A stretch of 64,000 nucleotides of DNA from Rhodobacteraceae bacterium LMO-JJ12 (GTDB lineage: Bacteria > Pseudomonadota > Alphaproteobacteria > Rhodobacterales > Rhodobacteraceae): assembly GCA_021555075.1 (NCBI GenBank), contig JAKGBX010000003.1, forward strand, positions 186,001 through 250,000, in the 5' to 3' direction. Made by a program: the position numbers and the translations under genes. Shown in pieces: positions 25,833-34,505 of this stretch. The notes below the pieces were generated by a model. The model ran no database searches, was not told where the DNA came from, and was given only the letters and a program-made list of their open reading frames with translations. Positions within the stretch are counted from its first letter, which is position 1, and every line of letters begins with the position of its first letter.

Positions 25833-26668
25833 GGTTCTGGCCTTGGGAATCGTATCTCGGTAACGTCCGCGAGGAAGAAGGGAAAATAATCGTCGGTGCC
25901 AAACATATTCCCGGCCTCGACGCGGAACGGCAGGCGGTAGCCCTCAACATCCCTGAAGTCAGACATATAGGCCCCGAACGGCTGCAGGCGGTGGATCTGT
26001 TCGGGGTTGGCATTGCTCCAGCGCTGAAAGATGACCTTATAGGGCTGCCCTTCTTCATCGACGGTCACGTCGACCGCCTGCTCCAGATCGCAGTGCCGGA
26101 TCGTCACGCGCGCCGTGTCCTCGCCCAAAGCGTCCCAAGTGATCCCGGGACCCGGCAAGAGGGCGGCAGGGGCCCAGATCACCGCCTCTGCCGCATAGCG
26201 CCCGAAGGCGGACCGGGTGTGATCCGGATCGCCGCCAAGCCGCCCCACCGGCACCAGACCGAAAATCCGAAACCGCGTCCAACTCCCTGTGTCCGAACCC
26301 GAAACCGGTATGCCGCCCCGCGTGCGCATCGTCCAGACGAACCCTTCGGGCGCTGCGAGGATCTGGCGGGCTTCCATCGGCTGATAGCGCGGATCGTCCT
26401 TGGTCCCGAGGCTGAACTGGCCGGTCATGTCAATTTCGGCAACTGGAAAAAGTAAGGTGCCTGGCTGGATCATGTAAGTGAAATACCGTCGCGCGGGCTC
26501 GGGCAGGTCAGCAACCATCTCTGGCGCGAACAACTCAGGCGCAGATGGCTGGAGCGACGCCAACCTGTTCCATTCTGCGCGATCGGCCCGCCGGTCCAAA
26601 AGCACAAGAAACGCCAAAGCGCAGACGCCCAGAACAATCGCTAAGAGAAGAGCAAGAAGGAGTTTCAT
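25829..26668 (-). CDS. DUF6544-family membrane-anchored protein
   Basis: 279 residues with one N-terminal membrane anchor (LLALLLAIVLGVCALAFLVL) and a periplasmic beta-rich domain. PEPARRYFTYMIQPG near residue 55 and the run of WxxR-type strands (FVWTMRTRGGIP, SWTRFRIFGLVPV) are features I associate with DUF6544. The function is unknown. It is the first gene of the minus-strand operon, overlapping the serine hydrolase by ATGA. Confidence 0.75.
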   Translation of the reverse strand: MKLLLALLLAIVLGVCALAFLVLLDRRADRAEWNRLASLQPSAPELFAPEMVADLPEPARRYFTYMIQPGTLLFPVAEIDMTGQFSLGTKDDPRYQPMEARQILAAPEGFVWTMRTRGGIPVSGSDTGSWTRFRIFGLVPVGRLGGDPDHTRSAFGRYAAEAVIWAPAALLPGPGITWDALGEDTARVTIRHCDLEQAVDVTVDEEGQPYKVIFQRWSNANPEQIHRLQPFGAYMSDFRDVEGYRLPFRVEAGNMFGTDDYFPFFLADVTEIRFPRPEP

Positions 26669-27517
26669 TCCTAACTGTCAATCCTGACTAACCGGCAATC
26701 CTGAGTTTTGCGGATCCCACCATCTTTTGCGAAATGATGCACCGCGTGATAATTCTGGTCAATCTGGGAGGTGAGCTGTGATGTCGAGTCGCATTCCGGC
26801 TGGATTGCAGTCGGCCAAATGTACATCCCTCTAATTGATCCCAGATAAATGCGTTGTGCTCTATCATTACGACGACTACCGGTCGATCAGGCGGCAGCGC
26901 CAGTATTTCGGTCATCCTGGCTTGCAAGGTCACGCTGGACTACACGATGGCCAGACACGCTGACGAGCCATCTATTTCAAAATCCCTTAGCGGAGCCGGT
27001 TGACCAATGTGCCGCGAGACCGAATACTTCATTTCGCTCTCTGCTCAAGTTAGATTAGCTGCTTTTCATGTCGATTTCCAACGAGAACCATTTGCCGCCT
27101 TTCTTAACAAATTCCTCAAACACTAACGTCCCGTGTGAATGAAATCCGGTGCAGGTGAACTGCAACTTAGAAACGCAAGGTCCTCAATAAACGCGACACA
27201 ATCCGATTTCATGCGATCGCAGTGTGAACGTAAATTGCACACGGCAATTCATAACGAATTGAATTACATCAAGAATAAATGCTGCCCACCACGGATGAGA
27301 TGCAAAGACCTTTTTCGAATGACCGCTAAGCAACGGCTTTCAGACTTTGGTTCTTGTTGCAGCATTCGACACTCTGGGCTCAGTGCACTAAATCGCTTCG
27401 CGATAGGGGCGTTTGTGGCGAGTGTTGAGCTGAGCAGGGATTTGTTGCGCGGGTTTTGGTGTCGGGTGTGTGCTGTTGGTCGAGGTGATTTTGCCTCGAT
27501 TGACAGAGGGTTTCCCC
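26669..27517. other. Gene-poor gap, no gene recognised
   Basis: About 850 bp, more AT-rich than its neighbours. Promoters for the DUF6544 operon should lie at its left end. An open plus-strand frame begins at 27139 but has no recognisable N-terminus; only its later part belongs to IS91 debris. Confidence 0.4.
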
Positions 27518-27960
27518 ATGAACATTCAGCATTCCACACTGATGACACCCCTTCGTGCCCGCATGATCGCCGATATGTCCGCCCGCAATCTTGGGCCTGC
27601 ATCACAAACCAGTCACTTGCGCGCCTGCAAGCGGTTCGCGGCCATGCGTATCGCGCATCCTTTGCAGGCCACATCAGCCTGGCTCAGTTGAAGGTCATGA
27701 GTGCCATCGAGCGTTGTCGCACCGCAGCGCTTGGCGGGCATGTGGCGCGCTGTGAAGACTGTGCGCATGAGAACAGGAAAGATCGCTGCCAGCTTCCGAA
27801 GTTTTTGGGCGTTGGCGGCGAGCAGGAATTAGCCATTTACACCCTGTGGGCCTCGAAACACAAAACCTCCATGGCCAGCTTCGATCTATGGCTCCGGCCA
27901 GCAGATCACCCGCCGAAGTTCCGGCAACAGGCTTCGGCGAAATGGAATCTACCGCGTTAG
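27518..27960 (+). pseudogene. IS91-type element remnant: integrase N-terminus joined to transposase zinc domain
   Basis: From the ATG at 27518 one frame reads TPLRARMIADMSARNLGPAS and SHLRACKRFAA, the N-terminal core-binding region of the tyrosine recombinase that accompanies some IS91 elements. At about 27650 it passes, in another frame, to FAGHISLAQLKVMSAIERCR and LGGHVARCEDCAH, the N-terminal zinc-binding part of an IS91 transposase. Everything between and after (HUH domain) is missing. It sits between the cargo cluster and tniA, so an IS91 event may have rearranged this transposon. Confidence 0.65.
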
Positions 27961-27966
27961 GCGTAT

Positions 27967-28000
27967 TAAAAAAGCCCCCACTGCCTGTGACAGTGAGGGC
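27967..28000 (-). terminator. Rho-independent terminator after tniA
   Basis: On the minus strand, a 10-bp stem GCCCTCACTG / CAGTGGGGGC followed by TTTTTT, 47 bp beyond the tniA stop. It closes the tnsA-like/tniA operon, so tniB and tniQ are not on this transcript. Confidence 0.85.
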
Positions 28001-28046
28001 CTGCGCTGTGTGGAAGAGATGAGGCTGCGATAGTGTCAGACCGGTA

Positions 28047-30372
28047 TCAGCCCTCGCGCCTGGGCGGCAAACTGAACTTCGGTGCCTTGGCCCGGGCTTT
28101 GGTGGGCGTATTGGCTGTATCGGCTGCGTCTTCGCGCTGCTGCACATCATGGGATGGCTTGACTACGGCGGCTTTCACAGGTGCCTTGGATCCTGTTGGT
28201 GGGATGTCCGGATCCGGAGCACGCAGTGTGATGACGCGGCCCAAATCCTTGCCATCGGCCTTCAGGCGCGGCGTGTCATCAATCCGGAAGGACGAGAAAA
28301 AATCCCCTTCGATCTTCTTGAACTGTTCGTCGCTGATTGTCGTGTCGATGATCCCGAACGCCATGGAGCGGTCCTTGACCAGGTCTTCAATCTGGTCGAT
28401 TGCGTTAAATACGATCTCCTGATTCCACACCTTGCGCGACGCTGACTTTGCGCGGAGCGCCCGGTGCACTTTCATCCAGTCATGGAAATGCATCCCGACG
28501 AAACGGTCATACACGGACGGCACGACGTGCCATGCACCCTCCAGATAAACGCTGATGGCGCCGAGGTTTTCAGGATCCCAGCGGATGTCGACCATCTTCG
28601 GATTCATCCCCATAAAATACATCCCGACCTCGGGGCTCTGGTACTGGATTCCCATTACCACAATGCCTTCCTGCGAGACTTTCCGTTCGAGGCGCTTGCC
28701 GAATGCGAGACGCTTTGAGTCGATATCCGGCAACCCACTCAGCGGGTAATTTCCGTCTTCCATATCAGCGTCCCATTGCTCCAGTGGAGTGCGGCCACCA
28801 AGACTACGGTGCGGCGAATTGTGGTAGATATCGACGACCCAACGCACCAGGATGAAAGCGACGTCCTCGGCGTCCAGGCAGGCCCTGTCCTGCGACTTGT
28901 AGTCCCCGCGCTCGATAGAATTGGAGAAGGTGCGCCCCACCAGCCGCGGCATCAAATCGGTGCTGAAAGTGCCGAAAATCCGCTCGCCTGTGCCGCGCAT
29001 GCCCGGAACCCCCGCATGGGTCCGCAAAGTCTGAATGCGCAGATCAAGGCAACAATTGGTAAACGCTTCCGACTTGAAAGCTGGGCCGTTATCCGTGACC
29101 AGCACTTCGGGTTTCACGGCCATCGACCATGGTGTTGGAGCGCCCGAGGCAGCGGCCAACTGGCCCTTGTCACTCACAATCATACGCAGGCATTCTTGTG
29201 CCGAACTCGTGCAAGGGTTCCGCGTTAGCTTCATGCCGAGGATGACCTTGGTCCGGCAATCGATCGCCAGGACAAGCCACCAGCGCGCGGTTTCACCGTT
29301 CAGGCCGATGAGATCGAGAAGTTCATCGCCGAAGAATTCCTTGAGATCGGCGGAATGGATGATCGACTGCAAGTCAATGCACCACTCATCCATTTCAACG
29401 CGTTCACCGGGGCGCGAAACCTCCAGACCTTTTCCGACAGGGCGCAGCTGCTTGATCGCATACTCGCGGCCATATCGGGCTATCATGACGCGCAAGGGAT
29501 CCAGTTCTTTTATTGCGGTGCGGATAGCGTCGCGTCCCGGAACACGAAGAGCCAGCTCACCTTTTTATTGAGGCCTTCATTCGCTTTATGGAATGCCCGC
29601 TGGACGTCAACAAGAGTCGTCTTCAGTGTCTTGCGCTCCAGCGTCAGGTAGCTGGTACGGATGGTCGACTTCAGCAGCGATTGCTCAGCCGGGCGAAACC
29701 CCCTGTTCGGGTGTCCACACTTGGACAGCGTGTCAGCCAAAGCAGAAAGCCCCTGCTTTCGATATTTTTTGTAGAGTTTGCGGAGATAATCCGCTGAGTA
29801 GAGGACGATACCGTCCTTGTTGCCGCCGCCACGACCTTTCCGCACCGACTTCGCAACCGATTTCGGCAACTGTTGATGTTCCAAAGCATGATTCAACAGG
29901 ACGCGCTCAGTGACTTCTTTTTTCAAATAAGCTGCCGCCCGGGCTTCAATCTCTTTGAGAGACGCTTCAATATCTACCACATTTGGAAGGATGAGCCCTT
30001 CTGACACCATGTCCACAATCGGCATGATCTGAAAAAGCGACTGTAAAACCGCTTCTTCTGAGCCGGGTTGAGGTCCGACACCTGAAACAATGCACCTTTC
30101 GCCAAAGGCGTGGGCTTCAGATCATCCGGCAGGTAGTAACCCACCTCGTGCTTGATCGCACCAGCCACACTGAGGCGCGAGAGCATCCCCATGGTGAATT
30201 GCTCGGTCAGCCCTTGCCCGTCTGCTGGCTGCAGAAAGATCGTGTCGCCTGACTGGCCAGCCCAGTCGAAAAGTGTCCCTTCAATTGTCAGGCGGTCGGC
30301 CTGCTCGATCCGGAAGCCCGATTTGGCAGGTGTGGATTTTGCGAAGGTATCGGGTTCGACAATAGCGTTCAT
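28047..30372 (-). pseudogene. tniA: TniA/TnsB-family DDE transposase with two apparent frameshifts
   Basis: The ATG at 30372 overlaps the stop of the upstream gene (ATGA). Three frames make up one protein. The N-terminal part goes to LNPA near 30050. A missing base shifts it to EEAVLQSLFQIMPIVDMV and on to about 29530. A second shift leads to GRDAIRTAIKELDPLRVMIA and the catalytic part. The rve domain has Asp in VEMDEWCID, Asp in VTDNGPAF and Glu in GTGERIFGTFS, the DDE triad, then a Mu-type C-terminal beta-barrel. Total length fits about 770 residues. Either the gene is decaying or the two single-base changes are assembly errors; everything else is intact. Confidence 0.85.
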
Positions 30373-31040
30373 GATTTTTGGCCTTTCCATTGGATGAGAG
30401 TTTTGGGGGTCGTGCGCTCGTGGTGAACGGGCTGTAGTTCGCGCTTCGAGATCAACCTCAGGATCGCGCGATATCCGCGCTCCTTCAGGCCGACCTCATC
30501 CGTGAGGGCTTTGATGCTGATGGCACCACGGAGTTGACAAGCAACACTGCGCACCGCGGTTTCCGCGTCGGGATCGCTGTCATGCACCGCCGCGTTCAGG
30601 TTCGCGTTGTGCAGAGAGATGGAATCGATATCTGCCTCGGTCAGCAGGCGCACTGTGGAGGCAAACTTCTTCTCCTGAACCCACCAAGCAACGACCTCCA
30701 TCTTCCCGAGAAAGTCTTTCGACGCCAATCCAGACGTGGGCCTGACTGTGCATGCGACCCGCTCGCCGCTCGTCTTGGTGGCGATCATGTCAAAGACATG
30801 ACGCTTCTCATTCCGCCAACCGAATTTGAACAGCACCTGCTCGACGACATCAGCGACATCGGGCTGCGCATACTGAAGGGACTGGTGATCCATTTCCAGC
30901 TTGCTTTCGCCCTGCATGCGGGTGCCAGGACCGGCCCCACGCACGGCATGCGTGGTGCAGTGCCACTTGGAAACGCTCTGAATTTTGCGGTCTGCCCGCG
31001 ATGGTGCAGGCAATACGATGCCCTCCGAGAAAATCGGCAT
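30369..31040 (-). CDS. TnsA-like endonuclease subunit (probable)
   Basis: 223 residues after AAAAGGACAG. It overlaps tniA by ATGA, the place and coupling of tnsA ahead of tnsB in Tn7-like elements. The middle of the protein, KFGWRNEKRHVFDMIA with GERVACTVRP, looks like the TnsA nuclease core (Asp on one strand, then the Q/E-x-K strand), although the usual Lys appears to be Arg, so activity is doubtful. The C-terminus (ISIKALTDEVGLKERGYRAI) is a winged-helix-like segment as in TnsA. The identification rests on context plus weak motifs. Confidence 0.55.
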   Translation of the reverse strand: MPIFSEGIVLPAPSRADRKIQSVSKWHCTTHAVRGAGPGTRMQGESKLEMDHQSLQYAQPDVADVVEQVLFKFGWRNEKRHVFDMIATKTSGERVACTVRPTSGLASKDFLGKMEVVAWWVQEKKFASTVRLLTEADIDSISLHNANLNAAVHDSDPDAETAVRSVACQLRGAISIKALTDEVGLKERGYRAILRLISKRELQPVHHERTTPKTLIQWKGQKS

Positions 31041-31974
31041 TTTCTGTCCTTTTCACATAAGGATATCGCTCGCCGGAAAACTCTCCGACGCCGCCCGCAG
31101 GCCGCGATATTGATTGTTGGTTTTGCGGGTGGGGCAGCCTGTTCTCAGGCGGCTCCAGTTGCAGGTGTCACGTCCTGTAGGGGGGCTGATGTGCTACGGC
31201 TGAGTTGCGTCCATGGTCTTCTTTTCCTCGGTGGCTGGGATCTTCCCACCGCCCGCCGGGATCCGATGCAGTCGATGATAAGGTTGGCCAGATGGCTATT
31301 TCACGAAGTAAATTCTGCGTCCTGCGGGTTATCCCCGGCGTTCAGCCCTCGCTTGAGAGCCAGAAACTACCCATCAAATTCCTTCTAACAACCGCTGATT
31401 TTGGCCAAAATAAATTTGCTGCGATCCTTTCCGTCCGCAGCGGAATGAACCCAGTGAAAATGGGCGCGCATCTAAGACACTGATAAATGATCAATTTCAA
31501 AGGCGCTTGATCACACACCCTTCCAAGTGGATAACGAATTTATTTTTCAGGACTGCTCCTCCACCCGACTTCGGCAAAAATTCCGGCTTGGACGAGCGCC
31601 ATTTTTGCAACGGATCATCACGATAGGAATCCGGGGCGAAGGTTTGAAGCCCCGCCGCAGGCCAAAAGTACGATTCGCAACTTCTGTTTCACTGGGGCTC
31701 TCGAGCCGACGAGGTCTCTGTGCGGGCTTTGGCACACACTGTGTCGAAATCATCGGCACGATGCCTCTCGCCATCTACGCGAAGGTCGCAGTGCGCGCCG
31801 TGCGATCACATGCGAGACCTCATCGACTTGATCCTCCCTAATTGAAGAACCGGCAGAGGGCCTAGCATACTTACTGCAAAAAGACCTTTCCGGTGTCGTT
31901 CTATCACTCCCATATATCTGACAGGACGGAGGCACAGCACGTGTCGGCCTTCTTGGAATTCAATTTTGCACACG
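31041..31974. other. Upstream region of the tnsA-like operon, candidate transposon end
   Basis: About 930 bp with no supported gene. It holds the palindrome at 31400-31413 and AT-rich sequence to about 31550; the other frames here have no family or ribosome support. The promoter of the tnsA-like/tniA operon should lie in 31041-31400. Confidence 0.4.
31400..31413. repeat. 14-bp palindrome ATTTTGGCCAAAAT
   Basis: It shares the TTTTGGCC core with the repeats behind both tniQ genes, and lies about 360 bp upstream of the tnsA-like start in AT-rich sequence. It is a possible TniA-binding site marking the tnsA-side end. Confidence 0.35.
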
Positions 31975-32168
31975 GAAAGGAGGCAAGCAAAGCCGGTCAG
32001 TCATGATTGAATGGCCCGGCGCAAAGACATTCGATGATCATCGCTGACAAACAGCGCGCTGTGGGGACTGATCACTCCCTCAATGCGATGATCTCCACGC
32101 CCAGGGTGCTGGAAGTCGAAATTCCAAGTGGAACCGAACCCGCTCAAATCCATCTCAGGAGGCTGACC
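31975..32168 (+). promoter_or_regulatory. Structured leader, copy 1 (candidate cis-regulatory RNA)
   Basis: About 195 bp that aligns end to end with 56815-57012. Shared blocks: GAAAGGAGGC, AGACATTC, GATCATCGC, CAGCGCGCTG, GCGATGATC and GCTGACCATGGCAG. GATCATCGC pairs with GCGATGATC in both copies. Inner stems are kept while bases change (GCCGG/CCGGC here, GGCCG/CGGCC there; GGGA/TCCC here, GGGATT/AATCCC there). This copy ends in AGGAGG plus an ATG, so it is the 5' leader of the 55-residue ORF. No known riboswitch class was recognised. Confidence 0.6.
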
Positions 32169-32336
32169 ATGGCAGACTCCGCCCCATCAACCGCCGACGA
32201 AACATCCAGATTTACACGCAGTGGTGGCCTTCGACGGATAAAAGAGAGAAGCAGACCCGGAAACTTCCAAAATCCACTTATAACGCCGTCCGCGATGCGA
32301 ACGGCGACTCAAATTAATGCCTTGGCGCAGGGCTAA
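32169..32336 (+). CDS. Small hypothetical protein (55 aa) behind structured leader
   Basis: Short frame starting MADSAPSTADETSRFTRSGG and ending INALAQG. It is supported mainly by an ideal AGGAGG 6 bp before the ATG and by the conserved leader upstream. It is polar, with no signal peptide or membrane segment and no recognised family. Its 3' end overlaps the convergent gene at 32314 by 23 bp. The corresponding ATG after leader copy 2 gives only a 14-codon frame. Confidence 0.4.
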   Translation: MADSAPSTADETSRFTRSGGLRRIKERSRPGNFQNPLITPSAMRTATQINALAQG

Positions 32337-33036
32337 GCATGCTGTCGGTGTCGAGCGGCAGCGCCGATTGCCATAGCGGAGTCTTGAAGCACATGTGTGC
32401 TGCCCGCCCCTTTTCGGTTGCCTCATGGATGGACAACAAGCCAGCCCATTCAAGTGGCTTCAGCACGCAATGAGAGAATGCGCCCATCTCCCGCCAGCCA
32501 TCATTGTCCCAATCCGAATTCCGACCGTAAAATGTTTCAAAAAGGGCGCGCTCGCTGGCCCCATTTTCGACTTCGACATTCAAGACATTCAGCCAGACGT
32601 CCCATTTACCGAATGGACGATCCTGGAAGCGGCCATATGATGCGTGGTCGACGTCCAGAATGTAAAATGGGATCAGCTGTTGAAATAAAGCGCCCGGTGC
32701 CTGTGCCATCTGGAGGCCCCGTTTCGTCAGCCGGAATTCCTCGCGGTAATGTCGCCCGAGCTTTAATTCGACAAGCAGGAAGTGAAGAAGCTCCAGCGGC
32801 GGGAAGTCATATTCGTTGAGCACCTTGTGATAGCGCATCAGGTCTTCGTAGCCCTTGCCGGGCCAGGCAAAATGCTCCGCCGCCCACTTCACAAAATAGC
32901 GTTTGAATGCTTTGGTCTTCGTGATCCCGATGGGTCCATTCTCGATCATATACCCCAGCGTCAACCGTGCCGCGCGCAGCAGCGGGGAGTAGATGAAATC
33001 CGAATGGTCGTCGGGCAACTGGCGAAAACTGATCAT
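32314..33036 (-). CDS. Hypothetical protein (240 aa)
   Basis: Not recognised. It starts MISFRQLPDDHSDFIYSPLL; soluble and mostly helical. A basic region KAFKRYFVKWAAEHF lies near residue 43, FRLTKRGLQMA near 102 resembles the recognition end of a winged helix, and LKPLEWAGLLSIHE near 192 has a similar pattern. It could be a DNA-binding accessory protein, but that is a guess. The Shine-Dalgarno site is weak. It lies between the tnsA-like gene and the MOSC gene, in an accessory setting. Confidence 0.65.
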   Translation of the reverse strand: MISFRQLPDDHSDFIYSPLLRAARLTLGYMIENGPIGITKTKAFKRYFVKWAAEHFAWPGKGYEDLMRYHKVLNEYDFPPLELLHFLLVELKLGRHYREEFRLTKRGLQMAQAPGALFQQLIPFYILDVDHASYGRFQDRPFGKWDVWLNVLNVEVENGASERALFETFYGRNSDWDNDGWREMGAFSHCVLKPLEWAGLLSIHEATEKGRAAHMCFKTPLWQSALPLDTDSMLSPAPRH

Positions 33037-33222
33037 ATGAATTTATGGCTCATTCCGCTAATGTGCACCAGATTGTTTCGACATCGTACAGTCATTTGCA
33101 CCATGGACTCAGCTCCCGTTTTGCAGCCGCAGAGCAACCTCGTGGTGACCGTTAACTCATTCTGATACGGCTGCGCCTAAGGACTACAGAGACCGTTTGC
33201 TTGCAAACCTGAAAGAACCGTG

Positions 33223-33912
33223 ATGACCGAATTGTTCATTTCCGAAGTTCGTATTGGCCAAATCCAGCCGCTTGGCCCAAATGGCGTGCCGAGTGGTATC
33301 TATAAGGAGCCCGTACCTGGCGGGATCATGGCGCACGCTGCCTGCCTCACGGGGGATGAACAGGGGGACCGCCGCCATCATGGCGGCCCCGACAAGGCCA
33401 TCCATGCCTATGCCAAAAGCAATTACCCTCTATGGACTGCCGATCTGCCTGATCTCGCGAAACAGTTTCGCGCCGGTGCGTTCGGCGAGAATTTGGTCGT
33501 CGAAGGTGCCGCCGAAGCTGAAATTTCTTTGGGCGACTGGTGGCGGATAGGAGGCGCACTTCTCGAAGTCAGCCAGGGTCGTCAGCCCTGTTGGCGGTTA
33601 AACCTGCGCTTTGGCAGGTCCGACATGGCGCGGTGGGTTCAGATGAACGGTCGCACAGGCTGGTACTTTCGCGTTTTGGAATCTGGGATGATTGCAGCAA
33701 ACGACACGGGGCGACTGGAAGTGCGGCCGCATCCAGCCTGGACGATCAAGAGGGTATCGCATCTGCTCTATCATGACTGTTTGAACACGGCGGCGCTGAC
33801 GGAATTCGCCGCCCTGACCGGCCTGCCCGAAAGCTGGCGCAATCTGGCCGAGGCCCGCCTTTCGACTGGCCAGGTAGAAAGCTGGTCGCGGCGGATTGAA
33901 ACGCCGGAATGA
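33223..33912 (+). CDS. MOSC-domain protein (YiiM-like)
   Basis: 229 residues from the ATG at 33223 (GTG at 33220 is alternative). The MOSC core is clear: GGIMAHAACLTGDEQGDRRHHGGPDKAIHAY near residues 27-60, GAFGENLVVEG near 88-98, and the conserved Cys in VSQGRQPCWRLNL near 125. A 3-alpha C-terminal extension is typical of YiiM proteins, which use a molybdenum cofactor to reduce N-hydroxylated compounds. It stands alone and looks complete. Confidence 0.9.
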   Translation: MTELFISEVRIGQIQPLGPNGVPSGIYKEPVPGGIMAHAACLTGDEQGDRRHHGGPDKAIHAYAKSNYPLWTADLPDLAKQFRAGAFGENLVVEGAAEAEISLGDWWRIGGALLEVSQGRQPCWRLNLRFGRSDMARWVQMNGRTGWYFRVLESGMIAANDTGRLEVRPHPAWTIKRVSHLLYHDCLNTAALTEFAALTGLPESWRNLAEARLSTGQVESWSRRIETPE

Positions 33913-34061
33913 CGGCCGACACATTTAGGCTGGCCTGTGCCGACTATTTGAGCCGCTGGTGTGGCGACGGACTTAGCAAATTGAACTCTCGCATGCGCCG
34001 CCTCCTGGCTTAGTCTTTCACTTTAAGGACCAACTTGCTGCGCGCATGAAGGCAGCAGATT
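33913..34061. other. Short gap, nothing recognised
   Basis: About 150 bp between the MOSC gene and the restriction remnant; no gene or signal is evident. Confidence 0.3.
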
Positions 34062-34337
34062 TTGGAGACGCGTTGTATCCGCTTGGCGGCGGAGATTTTC
34101 ATGGCCCACTCGTGGGCAGCGGCCCTTCGTTCCCTGGCAGGCGGGGCCACCATTCAGACAATTGCGATCAAAGATCTCAGGGAGTTTCAGATTCCGATCC
34201 CCTCTGCCGTTGAGAAGGGTGAGGTTGAGACCGAGTTCCACAACCGGCAAGCATGCTTGGCAGAAGTACATGCTATCCTCACCGACATTGAGAATTCTCG
34301 TGGCTCCACTTGGCCCCACAAAGACTTCCGAGGATAG
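34062..34337 (+). pseudogene. Remnant of a type I restriction specificity/methylase C-terminus
   Basis: The 91-residue frame contains ALRSLAGGATIQTIAIKDLR and FQIPIPSAVEKGEV, the conserved region that ends a target-recognition domain in HsdS-type proteins, followed by a helix that normally joins the next repeat. The rest is missing. It lies just ahead of the intact hsd operon on the same strand and may be the leftover of an earlier specificity gene replaced by recombination. Confidence 0.5.
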
Positions 34338-34505
34338 TCCTATTTTCGCGGCTGCTGTCGAAGATGTCTGCGAGGCGGCGAATTTTTCCCTCGGCAGTTC
34401 TCTTTGATGTCGATTGTCAAAGATGGCTCGCTTTGAACTCCGAAATGAATTTGCCTTTGTTTGGTTCGGGATGGCGCAATTGCAAAACCTCTTGGAACGC
34501 TTACA

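Noticed and set aside
27695-28150. Minus-strand frame (151 codons) downstream of tniA
   Set aside because: It runs through the tniA terminator and antisense to IS91 debris; no family or ribosome site.
32007-32168. Coding frame through the structured leader copy 1
   Set aside because: The frame is open by chance; the second copy does not keep it, whereas stems and blocks are conserved, so RNA function is the better reading.
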